A stretch of 64,000 bases of DNA from CBDDKZ01 sp965230415 (GTDB lineage Bacteria > Bacteroidota > Bacteroidia > Cytophagales > JAAEPT01), in contig CBDDKZ010000005.1 of the NCBI GenBank assembly GCA_965230415.1, positions 62,001 to 126,000 on the forward strand, read 5' to 3'. The notes under the pieces are model-generated. The model did no database searches. It was given only the letters and a program-made list of their open reading frames with translations, and was not told where the DNA came from. Both the position numbers and the translations under genes were made by a program. This document shows positions 46,912-55,382 of this stretch, in pieces (the stretch's first letter is position 1; every line of letters begins with the position of its first letter).

Positions 46912-47466
46912 TTATATTCAGTAAACTATACCCGCTCCAGCTGTCATCATATAATAACTGATGTCGTGATTGGATCAACCTTTCGATAAAAAAACTATTG
47001 AATATGGAACTCTTTATCTTTCCATCTATCAAAAGATTCATTTCGAATTTCATCTAAAAACCCCTCCAAAAAATTCTAAATCTCACCCATTTTTCGTTAT
47101 TTGCCAAATAACAAAAAACACGTTCTTTGTTTCTGAAAAAAGAGTATTAAACTAACTATTGGTTTAGTCACGATTGCTTGAACTTGAAATCGCCAAATTT
47201 TCTTTAGCACCAAGCAGTCAGGATCATCCATTATCGAATGGGTGTGTTCTGCTGTATATTATGGTGCGGGTGTTTGGCGATACCTAAGTTCGTAATGGAG
47301 GTAGACTCACCCGACTCAATGCCCTGATCTTTTCATGGATTGAGCAATCATATTCCAGAGGGGCCGTCTACATCATTCTTTTACTTCGAAGGGTCATTTA
47401 AGCAACTACAAATGGCGTAGCCATCCCCTCTTTATTCAGCGCACCATTTTCTAACAACACATTGGA
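46912..47466. other. Intergenic region with structured segment
   Basis: No gene that I can support lies in these 555 bases. The first half is AT-rich. The second half is GC-richer and holds the nested inverted repeats at 47189-47371. Confidence 0.5.
47189..47371. ncRNA. Candidate structured RNA or hairpin element
   Basis: Two nested stem systems stand side by side. In the first, 47189-47197 pairs with 47273-47281 (ATCGCCAAA, 9 of 9), 47207-47212 with 47262-47267, 47213-47217 with 47249-47253, and 47228-47232 with 47237-47241. In the second, 47301-47306 pairs with 47366-47371 (GTAGAC) and 47315-47320 with 47339-47344. It lies about 100 bases upstream of the transglutaminase-like genes. It may be a leader RNA, a small RNA or the end of a mobile element. 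Confidence 0.4.
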
Positions 47467-48813
47467 ATGATCTCTCAGATTCGCATGGTCGCCATGAGCG
47501 GCATTTTTATCTTACTGTTCCTGTACCACTCCGCGATTGGCTGGTGTCAGAACACGTATACCCCTTCCCGACCTTCTCATGGTTCTGCATTAGGGGCCAA
47601 TGCCCAAAATATCCGACAACAGGTACACAAAGTGAGCCACCATTCGGTTCCGCGTCAGATCGAGGATGAACTTTATAGCACATCAACTGGCTCCTCCATA
47701 CCCGGAAAGAAAGCTTCTTCTGTACAGCAAGTAAAAGCCATCATGAACGAATTGCGAGCGGCTGACGACCGCATCAGCAGACAGCTTTCCATTCCTAAAA
47801 ATGCTTATGCCATCCATTTTGAAAGTGCCTATCAAGAGCTGGTAGAAATGCTCGAAGGCAAACGAACGCTCGATCTGAAACGGGCCGTCTTTTTGACCGA
47901 AAACGCCTTTTTTGATAGTCGCCTCAGTTATACCGATTACACCGCCTCCATTGAGCGCATGGTACAATTCATGCAACGATACATGCAAACCAACCATCTC
48001 CCCGCCGATAACAAAGATGCAATCAACTACCTCGCCTTTAAGTTCATGAGCGACACACTGGAGATACACGACCCTTACGAGGGTAAGACAAAAAAATCAT
48101 ACCCCAAAACCTATGATTTCGACGACCCACTTGGATACCAGCACGCAAGTCACCTATTTGTCACCAAGTTGTTGTCACAAAACTCTGGACAATGCAAGTC
48201 TCTACCATTACTGTTTTTGATACTGGTAGAAGCATTAGGGGGAGAAGCATATTTATCATTTTCACCCTCGCACTCCTACATTAAGTGCACGAGTGAAAAG
48301 GGCATTGATTACAACCTGGAATTAACTAACGGAATGCTCACCAGTGATTCATGGGTAGTGGCTTCAGGATATGTAAAAGCAGAAGCCGTGAGAAGTGGCA
48401 TTTATCTGGATACACTAAACAAACAAAAAGTGATCGCAAACTGTCTGGTCGATTTAGGACAATACTACACATACCGTTTCGGACACTTTGATGAGTTCGT
48501 ATTGAAATGTGCCAATAAAGCACTGGAATATCACGAAACCAACATTCAAGCCATACAGCTAAAGTCCGATTATTACACGGTGAAAATGCAGGCAACAGCA
48601 CAAAAGTTAGGCTTAAGAAACCCTGCCGAGTTTAAGCAACACCAAGAGTCGGCACAACTCTTCGAAAAGCTCCAAAAAATGTATGCACTGTTAGATCATC
48701 TAGGCTTCAAAAACATGTCAGAAGAGGTATATAAAGAATGGATGGAAACACTACACACCAAAAAAATGGAACAAGAGAGCCAGGTACGCCTAACTCAATT
48801 AAACAACTATTGA
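47467..48813 (+). CDS. Exported transglutaminase-like Cys/His protein, paralogue 1
   Basis: The 448-residue protein has an N-terminal hydrophobic signal (8-26) and a Ser/His/Gln-rich spacer up to residue 110. The domain that follows has GQCKSLPLLFLILVEALGG with Cys243 and FSPSHSYIK with His269, and an acidic residue in IDYNLELTN near 279. This spacing looks like the Cys-His-Asp triad of transglutaminase-like or SirB1-type folds. The C-terminal 130 residues are helical, TPR-like. The next gene is a paralogue four bases downstream. Role unknown; a processing or cross-linking enzyme for exported neighbours is possible. Confidence 0.65.
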   Translation: MISQIRMVAMSGIFILLFLYHSAIGWCQNTYTPSRPSHGSALGANAQNIRQQVHKVSHHSVPRQIEDELYSTSTGSSIPGKKASSVQQVKAIMNELRAADDRISRQLSIPKNAYAIHFESAYQELVEMLEGKRTLDLKRAVFLTENAFFDSRLSYTDYTASIERMVQFMQRYMQTNHLPADNKDAINYLAFKFMSDTLEIHDPYEGKTKKSYPKTYDFDDPLGYQHASHLFVTKLLSQNSGQCKSLPLLFLILVEALGGEAYLSFSPSHSYIKCTSEKGIDYNLELTNGMLTSDSWVVASGYVKAEAVRSGIYLDTLNKQKVIANCLVDLGQYYTYRFGHFDEFVLKCANKALEYHETNIQAIQLKSDYYTVKMQATAQKLGLRNPAEFKQHQESAQLFEKLQKMYALLDHLGFKNMSEEVYKEWMETLHTKKMEQESQVRLTQLNNY

Positions 48814-48817
48814 CGAG

Positions 48818-49930
48818 ATGAAACAATACATCCACATAGTATGCCTTTTCCTCATTCCCGCAGCAGTGTTAGGTCAGTCCTTTCAAAAAGACCTACAACG
48901 CTATGAAGAAGCTTATCAGGAACTAGATAGCATGCTCAACGGCAGTATACCCATGAGCTTCAAACGAGCAGTATTTCTCACCGAAAATACTTTTGAACAG
49001 GGAGGACTGAATGAAACATCCTTTGAAAATCATGTTCTGTTATTAGCCAAGTTGGTCCGTTCACATGCCCTGGCATCTAAGGCGCAATTTATCTACGAAG
49101 GAGATGACCGTGAAACAGTACTGACCTGGGCCTCCATCTTTCGGGTAATGACCGATACCCTCACCATCCAGTTTTCAGAAACATCCGTTCATAAACACCT
49201 TCCATACCGCTACGATTTCGAGGATTTTATGGGGACAACCGACTGGCGAAAAATGTTTGTCTCCAAATTACTGCATACTCATAAAGGCAATTGCCACTCA
49301 CTACCCTTCCTCTACAAGATCATTGCAGAAGAGCTAGACGTATCAGCTCATCTCGCTTTAGCCCCCAACCACATGTACATCAAGCATTACTGCGAACAAG
49401 ATGGGATGTATAATACAGAGTTGACAAGTCAGTGCTTTCCCATAGACGCATGGCTGATGGCCACAGAGCGTATTCACCTTACCGCCATACGTAAGGGAGT
49501 TTACATGGATACCCTCACCGCAAATCAATCCATCGCACTATGCCTGGTAGATCTTGCAATGGGCTATAAAAGACTATATGGCACCTCCAACGATGATTTT
49601 CTCATGAAATGTGTAGATCGGGCCATCGCGGAGTTTCCACAATACACGCATGCGTTGCTGCTAAAATCAGAATTGCTCAAAGCACAAATGGATCGCATTG
49701 CAGAAGAAAATGGCCTCCCTTCAATCAATCAAGCACTGCACCTGCAACCCGTAGCAGAACGATTTGCAGAAATAGAGGAAATCACCGTGCAGTTGTATCA
49801 CTGGGGCTACAGAAAAATGCCAGAAGACATGTATCTAAACTGGCTCGCCGACCTCCATAAAAACAAAGCGAAATACGCAAACACACACCTCACAAAGCAA
49901 TTAAACACCATCAATAAAAATGAGAACTAA
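48818..49930 (+). CDS. Exported transglutaminase-like Cys/His protein, paralogue 2
   Basis: The 370-residue protein has a signal peptide (1-20, ending VLGQ) and the same domain as the gene before it, with GNCHSLPFLYKIIAEELD (Cys159) and LAPNHMYIK (His185). Shared blocks are AYQEL...ML, KRAVFLTEN and DTLT...QSIALCLVDL. Its last 11 bases overlap the start of the RHS-core-type gene. A copy of its last 60 or so bases recurs before the second RHS-type gene, which shows that a segment starting inside this gene was duplicated. Confidence 0.65.
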   Translation: MKQYIHIVCLFLIPAAVLGQSFQKDLQRYEEAYQELDSMLNGSIPMSFKRAVFLTENTFEQGGLNETSFENHVLLLAKLVRSHALASKAQFIYEGDDRETVLTWASIFRVMTDTLTIQFSETSVHKHLPYRYDFEDFMGTTDWRKMFVSKLLHTHKGNCHSLPFLYKIIAEELDVSAHLALAPNHMYIKHYCEQDGMYNTELTSQCFPIDAWLMATERIHLTAIRKGVYMDTLTANQSIALCLVDLAMGYKRLYGTSNDDFLMKCVDRAIAEFPQYTHALLLKSELLKAQMDRIAEENGLPSINQALHLQPVAERFAEIEEITVQLYHWGYRKMPEDMYLNWLADLHKNKAKYANTHLTKQLNTINKNEN

Positions 49931-50966
49931 AATAAAATCCTTACACTACCTAATTGCACTGGTATTCACCTTTGCATGGGCACTGCCCTTAGCAGCACAA
50001 AACCATTCGTTCAATTCATTCAACCCGTTCGAAGAATTTGATAAAGACATCAAAGTCGCCACACTAAGCAACGGGAAGTACCCGGAGTTCTTTGATAGCG
50101 ACACCATAGAGGTCATTGGCTCCACCGTGCTCAATACACGTACGCTAAAAGTCATAGGTTTTGTAGAGACCGATACACTACGATCAGAGGCTTCTATGGA
50201 TCCGACCATCGTTAGTCGATGGCTTTCACCAGATCCTATGGCGCGCGAATACACCGATTTATCACCCTATCACTATACTTCTAATAATCCAATATGGTTT
50301 AAAGAGTTGGATGGGGCAGTTTTTGATTTTAGTAATATGAATGCGCAGGAAAAAGAACAATATGATGCCTTGATTACCAAACTAAGTGAAAGCGATATTT
50401 TCAGTTATTACTATTCTGTACTTGATAACTCTAAAACGGTTTATACCGTTGAATTCGACTCTGAATTACCTAGAGGAGGTCAATTCAATTACGCAACAAA
50501 TACTGTTTCATTAAAGTCAGTTTACAGTCGATATACCGCTGCACAGGAGCTGTTTCATGCTTTCCAAACTGAAAAAGGTTTTTACGACCCAGAAGGTGAC
50601 CGAGCAAATATAGAAACCGAAGGTGATATTGCTACACTTTATGTCATGTTTCAAGCACACTCTGGGTATCCTTCACCCGAAGAATGGTTAAGCCCAATCA
50701 TTGACGAATACGGCCTAGGAATTGTCCCAAATACAAACGAAGTTGAAAGTGCTCAATACAACGAATTATTCCAGTCTACGGTCGCACAAAGAATTAATTT
50801 TTATGAAGAACAGAATAAAAAATTTGATGACTTTTTTAAATCCTATACGACTGAAAAATCTGAAACAGAACCAAAAGCCATCATTAAAACAATAAAAGAG
50901 TCTGATGATTCACTTGTAGGACCACGTTTAGAAAACGGCGATTTCTTTTCCAATGAAGATTATTAG
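49920..50966 (+). CDS. Short exported RHS-core protein with degenerate metallopeptidase-like C-terminus
   Basis: The 348-residue protein has a signal peptide (1-27), a short conserved region and the RHS-associated-core signature (SRWLSPDPMAREYTDLSPYHYTSNNPI, here in residues 99-125, key residues W101, D105, P106, Y117, N122, P124). In RHS proteins this signature ends the sheath and precedes a variable toxin domain. No upstream YD repeats are present. The C-terminal part contains AAQELFHAFQ (207-216) and IETEGDIATL (232-240), like the HExxH...E of gluzincin peptidases but with Gln209 in place of the first His. It overlaps the next small gene by 14 bases. Confidence 0.7.
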   Translation: MRTKIKSLHYLIALVFTFAWALPLAAQNHSFNSFNPFEEFDKDIKVATLSNGKYPEFFDSDTIEVIGSTVLNTRTLKVIGFVETDTLRSEASMDPTIVSRWLSPDPMAREYTDLSPYHYTSNNPIWFKELDGAVFDFSNMNAQEKEQYDALITKLSESDIFSYYYSVLDNSKTVYTVEFDSELPRGGQFNYATNTVSLKSVYSRYTAAQELFHAFQTEKGFYDPEGDRANIETEGDIATLYVMFQAHSGYPSPEEWLSPIIDEYGLGIVPNTNEVESAQYNELFQSTVAQRINFYEEQNKKFDDFFKSYTTEKSETEPKAIIKTIKESDDSLVGPRLENGDFFSNEDY

Positions 50967-51387
50967 ATACATATTATTTTGTTCCACACTTGTGACTTTG
51001 GGGGCTTCCTATGGACAGATAAGTGATAGTGAATGCAGCGACCTATTTGGAGCAAAATTGGACTCCTTTCTCATAAAAGAATGTCCGAATGAATATTTAC
51101 CCGTTAGAGATAGCGTGATGATGGTGTTTTGTGTAAAAGTATCCTCTAAAGGGGAATTTTCGAATTGCTCCATCAAACGAGCAGATCATATGCCCTCCAA
51201 GCCTCAAAATATGCTAGTAGATTTTGTGAATAGTATGATTATGCCTTGTGCTTTCTACACGTTTGCTCTGAACGGTGAAAAGGATCACGTGAGTATTTAC
51301 TTTCCCTTTGACCCCAGCTATCTAGAGGAACTCAAAAATAAAAAAGAAACAAAACAAAAGATCTTGTTTCCCAATGATGGCTATTAA
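50953..51387 (+). CDS. Small exported protein, possible partner of the RHS-type protein
   Basis: The 144-residue protein has a signal peptide (1-21, LGASYGQ), four cysteines (for example ECSDLF and FSNCSI) and a C-terminal Lys-rich tail. Its start overlaps the end of the RHS-type gene. In polymorphic toxin loci an immunity gene follows directly, and an exported immunity protein would fit a toxin that acts in the periplasm. I do not recognise the family, so the immunity role is inference. Confidence 0.6.
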   Translation: MKIIRYILFCSTLVTLGASYGQISDSECSDLFGAKLDSFLIKECPNEYLPVRDSVMMVFCVKVSSKGEFSNCSIKRADHMPSKPQNMLVDFVNSMIMPCAFYTFALNGEKDHVSIYFPFDPSYLEELKNKKETKQKILFPNDGY

Positions 51388-51457
51388 CCAATGATACGCT
51401 AATTCCTGCACAAAATAAATCCCTATACTTTCATTTTATTCACCCCTTTTTAATATC

Positions 51458-51527
51458 GAACTCCTTAAAAACAAAGCGAAATACTTAAATCCACACCTCA
51501 CAAAGCAATTAAACACCACCCAGAGAA
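51458..51527 (+). pseudogene. Duplicated 3' end of the transglutaminase-like gene
   Basis: These bases match about 49849-49919, the end of paralogue 2, with scattered changes (for example AAAAACAAAGCGAAATAC is shared exactly). They stand directly before the second RHS-type gene, as in the first copy. Confidence 0.8.
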
Positions 51528-52700
51528 ATGAGAACTAAAACGAAACCTTTACGCCATCTAATAACACTGGCATTCACCTTTGCGTGTACACTGCCTTTAA
51601 CAGCACAAAACCATTCGTTCAATTCATTCAATCCATTTGAAGAATTTGACAAAGACATACGTATTGCCACCCTCAGTAACGGAAAGTACCCGGAGTTCTT
51701 TGATAGTGATACCATTCAAATCATAGGGTCAGCCGTACTCAATACACGCACGCTAAAAGTCATTGGCTTTGTGGAGACCGATACCCTACGATCAGAAGCC
51801 ACATTAAACCCGACCATCGTCAGTCGATGGCTTTCACCTGACCCACTGGCCAGGGAGTTTCCTTCGCGAACCCCCTACCACTTTGTAAACAACAATCCAA
51901 TCATTAACATTGACCCCACAGGCGAAGCAGAGTTTTACTTCAACGGCAAATGGATCGGTAGCGATGGAAAAGACGATGGTTTGATCGCTATTGTCAACTC
52001 CAAAACGGTGAAAAATGAAATAAAAAAGGCTACAAAAAATGCACAATTCGCCAACGACTACAACCTCTCAAACGGGCTTACCAATGAGAACTTTTCGGTG
52101 ATACACCGAGATGTCCTTACCGCTGCTGACGAGGTACTGGATAAGGCGATTAATACCGCTGCTGATTTTCATCTTGAGCATTCGGCTGTCATGGAAAAAA
52201 ATGAACAAGGAGGATTTGAAAAAACTTTTGAAAACTCCGAAGGGAGTCATCAGGTAACTCAGGATGGAGCCTTCACTAGCGGTGGATCCATACCGGATGG
52301 AGACATTAGTATTCATTCTCATCCGGTAGGAAGTAAATTGGATATACGTTCGGGTTCCATCAATGACCCAAAGGCAGATGTTTATGCGATATCTCATAAC
52401 GCAGCACAACCTTCACCCGATGGAGTGAACACTAAACGAGATGTATCTACTTTTAGAAGATACCCAATGAATATCATTGTTGGAAAAAATGGCATTGCAG
52501 GGGCATATTTTCAATACGATGAGGGAAGTACAACCAATGGTGTTTGGAGGCTTAACGACAATAGAGGCTATTTCATAAATGTTTTTGATTCAAAAAGCAC
52601 ATTAAACTTTTCAATATCCAGGTCATTAAGCAAGCAGTTATTAAGCGAAAAAAATGAAAATAAAAGTACTCAGTTTCAGGAAAAAGTCAAATCCAAATAA
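51528..52700 (+). CDS. Short exported RHS-core protein with JAB-like C-terminus
   Basis: The 390-residue protein shares its first 110 residues with the product of 49920-50966, with about 18 differences, through the RHS-core signature ending in NNNPIINIDPTGE. After that it is unrelated. Its C-terminal domain carries SIHSHPVGSK (His263, His265, Pro266) with Ser277 and Asp280 downstream, like the HxHP...SxxD metal site of JAB/JAMM proteins. Toxins of RHS systems include JAB-like domains, so this fits a swapped effector end. The next gene starts one base after its stop. Confidence 0.7.
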   Translation: MRTKTKPLRHLITLAFTFACTLPLTAQNHSFNSFNPFEEFDKDIRIATLSNGKYPEFFDSDTIQIIGSAVLNTRTLKVIGFVETDTLRSEATLNPTIVSRWLSPDPLAREFPSRTPYHFVNNNPIINIDPTGEAEFYFNGKWIGSDGKDDGLIAIVNSKTVKNEIKKATKNAQFANDYNLSNGLTNENFSVIHRDVLTAADEVLDKAINTAADFHLEHSAVMEKNEQGGFEKTFENSEGSHQVTQDGAFTSGGSIPDGDISIHSHPVGSKLDIRSGSINDPKADVYAISHNAAQPSPDGVNTKRDVSTFRRYPMNIIVGKNGIAGAYFQYDEGSTTNGVWRLNDNRGYFINVFDSKSTLNFSISRSLSKQLLSEKNENKSTQFQEKVKSK

Positions 52701-52701
52701 A

Positions 52702-53196
52702 ATGAAAATAGCAACCCTTTTCAGTTTGATCACCCTCTTACCACTAACTGGTCAGTTGGTATTCTCACAAGGAACAACGATTTCCGAAGCGCGTGTCAAA
52801 GAAATCATTCATACCAATTCTACAGATTTCCGTTTAAACAAATGGCAGATTTGTAACGATGACAGTAGTTACTTTCATTCAGATACGCTGGTTGCGTATT
52901 ACAATGCTTCCTATGACGAGTTGAAAGGCTTTTGTCATTTCGTTGAGTGGGTATTTGAACCAAATCAGAGATTTACGCTCAATTACCTGGAATGGTGCAG
53001 GGAACCTCCGTTAAACAGTACACCTGGACATAATCCCTATCGGTACAAAATAAAAACCTCGAAAGAAAAAGAAGTCCACGTCTGTATCTACTATGATCGT
53101 AAGTTGAAAAGCAAGTATCAATTCATTGAAATGGAAGCGTGTAAACCGTCCGATTCAGGCGAAAAAGGCTACAAAATAAAAATGGTAAGGAAGTGA
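52702..53196 (+). CDS. Small exported protein after the JAB-like RHS gene
   Basis: From the ATG at 52702 the protein has 164 residues: a signal peptide (1-22, LVFSQ) and a body with five cysteines and several Trp/Tyr (HFVEWVFEPNQRFTLNYLEW). The position one base after the RHS-type stop suits an immunity gene, here again exported. No family recognised. It does not resemble the small protein after the first RHS-type gene, as expected if toxin and immunity were swapped together. Confidence 0.6.
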   Translation: MKIATLFSLITLLPLTGQLVFSQGTTISEARVKEIIHTNSTDFRLNKWQICNDDSSYFHSDTLVAYYNASYDELKGFCHFVEWVFEPNQRFTLNYLEWCREPPLNSTPGHNPYRYKIKTSKEKEVHVCIYYDRKLKSKYQFIEMEACKPSDSGEKGYKIKMVRK

Positions 53197-53256
53197 CTCT
53201 ACGACCGCACAGCTCCACATAGTACACAACAGACATCAAGTTAAAGCAGAAATTTG

Positions 53257-53697
53257 ATGAAAAAAGTAATTAAACTGATTAAGTCGCTAATACCTGTTTT
53301 GATTCTTGTGAGTTGCAAGAATTCTACTAATACCACTTCATTCAAATGGGTTGAAAAGCGACAGGAGTACGTCAAAACTCAGCACGTACACTCTTTGGAA
53401 TACTATTGTAGTAATGATTGGTATAATGCCATTTCAGGAATTGATGCGGATAAGATGATCGTATACAGAAAGTTTTTAAAGGACCCGGAATACATTGACT
53501 CCATTCGTCACCGTATCCCTCTGGATAGTCTGATTTCCGAAATCAAGTCATGTGCCTACGAATTGAAGAAAAAAGACGGTTTCGTTTACGATGCTCAAAA
53601 GGGGTGTTTCTTGACTTTTCAGGTTTCAGATACTACAAGCTATACGGTTGATCAGGAAATGGCAGACACAACCTGTCTTGTTGAAAAATGGATATGA
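53257..53697 (+). CDS. Small lipoprotein of unknown function
   Basis: From the ATG at 53257 the protein has 146 residues with a lipoprotein signal (IPVLILVSC) and about five further cysteines. It is 60 bases after the preceding small gene. It may be a second immunity-type or an orphan partner left from an earlier toxin. No family recognised. Confidence 0.6.
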   Translation: MKKVIKLIKSLIPVLILVSCKNSTNTTSFKWVEKRQEYVKTQHVHSLEYYCSNDWYNAISGIDADKMIVYRKFLKDPEYIDSIRHRIPLDSLISEIKSCAYELKKKDGFVYDAQKGCFLTFQVSDTTSYTVDQEMADTTCLVEKWI

Positions 53698-53807
53698 CGC
53701 TGACTTGGCAATCAACAGCAATTCCTCCTGTCGGAAAGGGATTGGCATTGCAGATATTTTCCAACATCAAATCTCCCGGATAGCGGATATTTCCTATATT
53801 GGTAGAA

Positions 53808-55238
53808 ATGGAAAACTCCGAACATAAAAAACATCGGATTCAACCTCGTATTCGTATTGAATCGAATGATCCGCTAGCTCGCGGAATACTGGAATTATTC
53901 TACGATATGTGCAAGGAGAAAGAAGCGATACAGTCTCTTTCAGAACTTGAAAAGGAGTATGTAGAACTGGTGGAAGCAGCGTACAGGGAACAGACTATCA
54001 TTGAGGAAGAGCAGGCACAAAAATGCTTGCAACAGGTCTATGAAATCCTTGACAGTGTTCAGGATCGAAATGCAAACGAAGATTGCATTTTCCAGACCTT
54101 GACACAGATCATCACCCGTGGCAAAGACCGGTATCAACCACTGGAAAACTGGTTTGACGGAGTGAAAACAACCGTGACGAAAATCAAGAAGCTGGATTTT
54201 TCAAGCAAGGCACCACTGCTGGAACAACTTGGCAACAGTCAGAACTTGCCAACTTTCGCTTCAGTTTCCATCAATACAATCATTGAAACGGCCAAGTATT
54301 CAATGCTGACAATGAATGTACTGAACGCCATTTCCGAAGCACTCGCGGACACAGCCATACTGGTCACCAGTGAGGACGGTTGTGTCAAAATAGCCAATGC
54401 TTTTGCTATGGAGCTGCTGGAACTGAACAAATACGAGATTTCACGTTACAGGATTGGTGACCTTTTTCCTGATTACAAAAAGTATATGGGCAACGATAAG
54501 GAACATAGTCACGAAATCTTTCTGAAAAGTCCCAAAAATGAAAAGTCAGTTTTTAGTGGCAGTGTGCAACTGATCCGGACAAAGCCGGACAAAGGTGAGG
54601 TAACGGAGCATGTTTACCTGTTTCAGCAACACCATCCGATGGATCTGCGACTGAGCAACAACATCAACATCAATAAACTGCACTACATCATTGGCTCTGC
54701 ACAGAAGCTGGAGAAAAAATTTGGCAAAGACACCATGTTTTCAGACATCAGCCAGTACGCATGGGACATCAAGGAGGTACTTCAGGGGAGCCTTTCAGCT
54801 ATGGTACAGGAACTTCCGGAAGAGTACGATCATGTTATCCCTGAAACTGTTTTCCGTAAGGTTTTTGAACCTTTAGGCAAGCAGTTACCTTACACAGAGC
54901 TTTCTATCACCAATGAGTATTCAGGGGCGTTTTTTATGGTCCCCGCCGACCTTGAACTGCTGGCTCAACTGATCGCCGACCTCTGCCAATTTTCCAAATA
55001 TTCGAACTTGCTTCCCTCACGCATCCACATCACAATATCTGAAGCCGCCAATATTGGTTTGATGATCCTGTGCAGGGTTTCCGACGTAGCACTCGAAGAC
55101 ACCAACGAAAAAATATTTGCCCTACTCCAGCAATTGGTCACCAACTACCACGGGTTCATCAATATCTTTCCTATGGGAGAACATAAAGCCGCAGTACAAA
55201 TTTGCCTTCCGCACCCATTTGTTTCCAAATCGGAATAG
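53808..55238 (+). CDS. PAS-containing histidine-kinase-like protein with degenerate core
   Basis: The protein has 476 residues from the ATG at 53808. A helical N-terminal region (1-190) with many Glu leads into a PAS domain (about 195-285; AISEALADTAILVTSEDGCVKIAN, ELLELNKYEI). A region follows that has the shape of a histidine kinase ATPase domain (about 370-476; ELLAQLIADLCQFSKYS, HITISEAANIGLMILCRV). I see no phospho-accepting His in a DHF/HE-type box and no clear N or G box, so it is probably not an active kinase. Codon use is more G+C-rich than in the genes before it. It may act together with the STAS-like gene that follows. Confidence 0.6.
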   Translation: MENSEHKKHRIQPRIRIESNDPLARGILELFYDMCKEKEAIQSLSELEKEYVELVEAAYREQTIIEEEQAQKCLQQVYEILDSVQDRNANEDCIFQTLTQIITRGKDRYQPLENWFDGVKTTVTKIKKLDFSSKAPLLEQLGNSQNLPTFASVSINTIIETAKYSMLTMNVLNAISEALADTAILVTSEDGCVKIANAFAMELLELNKYEISRYRIGDLFPDYKKYMGNDKEHSHEIFLKSPKNEKSVFSGSVQLIRTKPDKGEVTEHVYLFQQHHPMDLRLSNNININKLHYIIGSAQKLEKKFGKDTMFSDISQYAWDIKEVLQGSLSAMVQELPEEYDHVIPETVFRKVFEPLGKQLPYTELSITNEYSGAFFMVPADLELLAQLIADLCQFSKYSNLLPSRIHITISEAANIGLMILCRVSDVALEDTNEKIFALLQQLVTNYHGFINIFPMGEHKAAVQICLPHPFVSKSE

Positions 55239-55287
55239 GGGAATAAGCTTCTAACAAGGAGGTATCAAAAATATCACCTTACTCTAA

Positions 55288-55322
55288 TATGCGTCGCATA
55301 ACTAACAAATCCAGAATTTGTT
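55288..55322. repeat. Two adjacent inverted repeats at the cassette boundary
   Basis: TATGCGTCGCATA (55288-55300) is a perfect 6-bp inverted repeat around one base. It is followed by AACAAAT/ATTTGTT (55304-55322) with a 5-base loop. They lie between the PAS protein and the STAS-like gene. The second may be a weak terminator; the first looks like a recombinase- or regulator-binding site. Confidence 0.55.
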
Positions 55323-55382
55323 ATATTTATATTATCTGAACTTTTTTTTGCATTTTGTATTGAAATCCCCTTGCATACCCGT

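Noticed and set aside
46970..47155. 61-codon frame after the HEPN-like gene
   Set aside because: AT-rich, no motif, no coupling to a neighbour.
55288..55322. A dif site for XerCD
   Set aside because: Only the TTATGCG-like arm matches loosely; the second arm and spacer do not fit any dif form I know.
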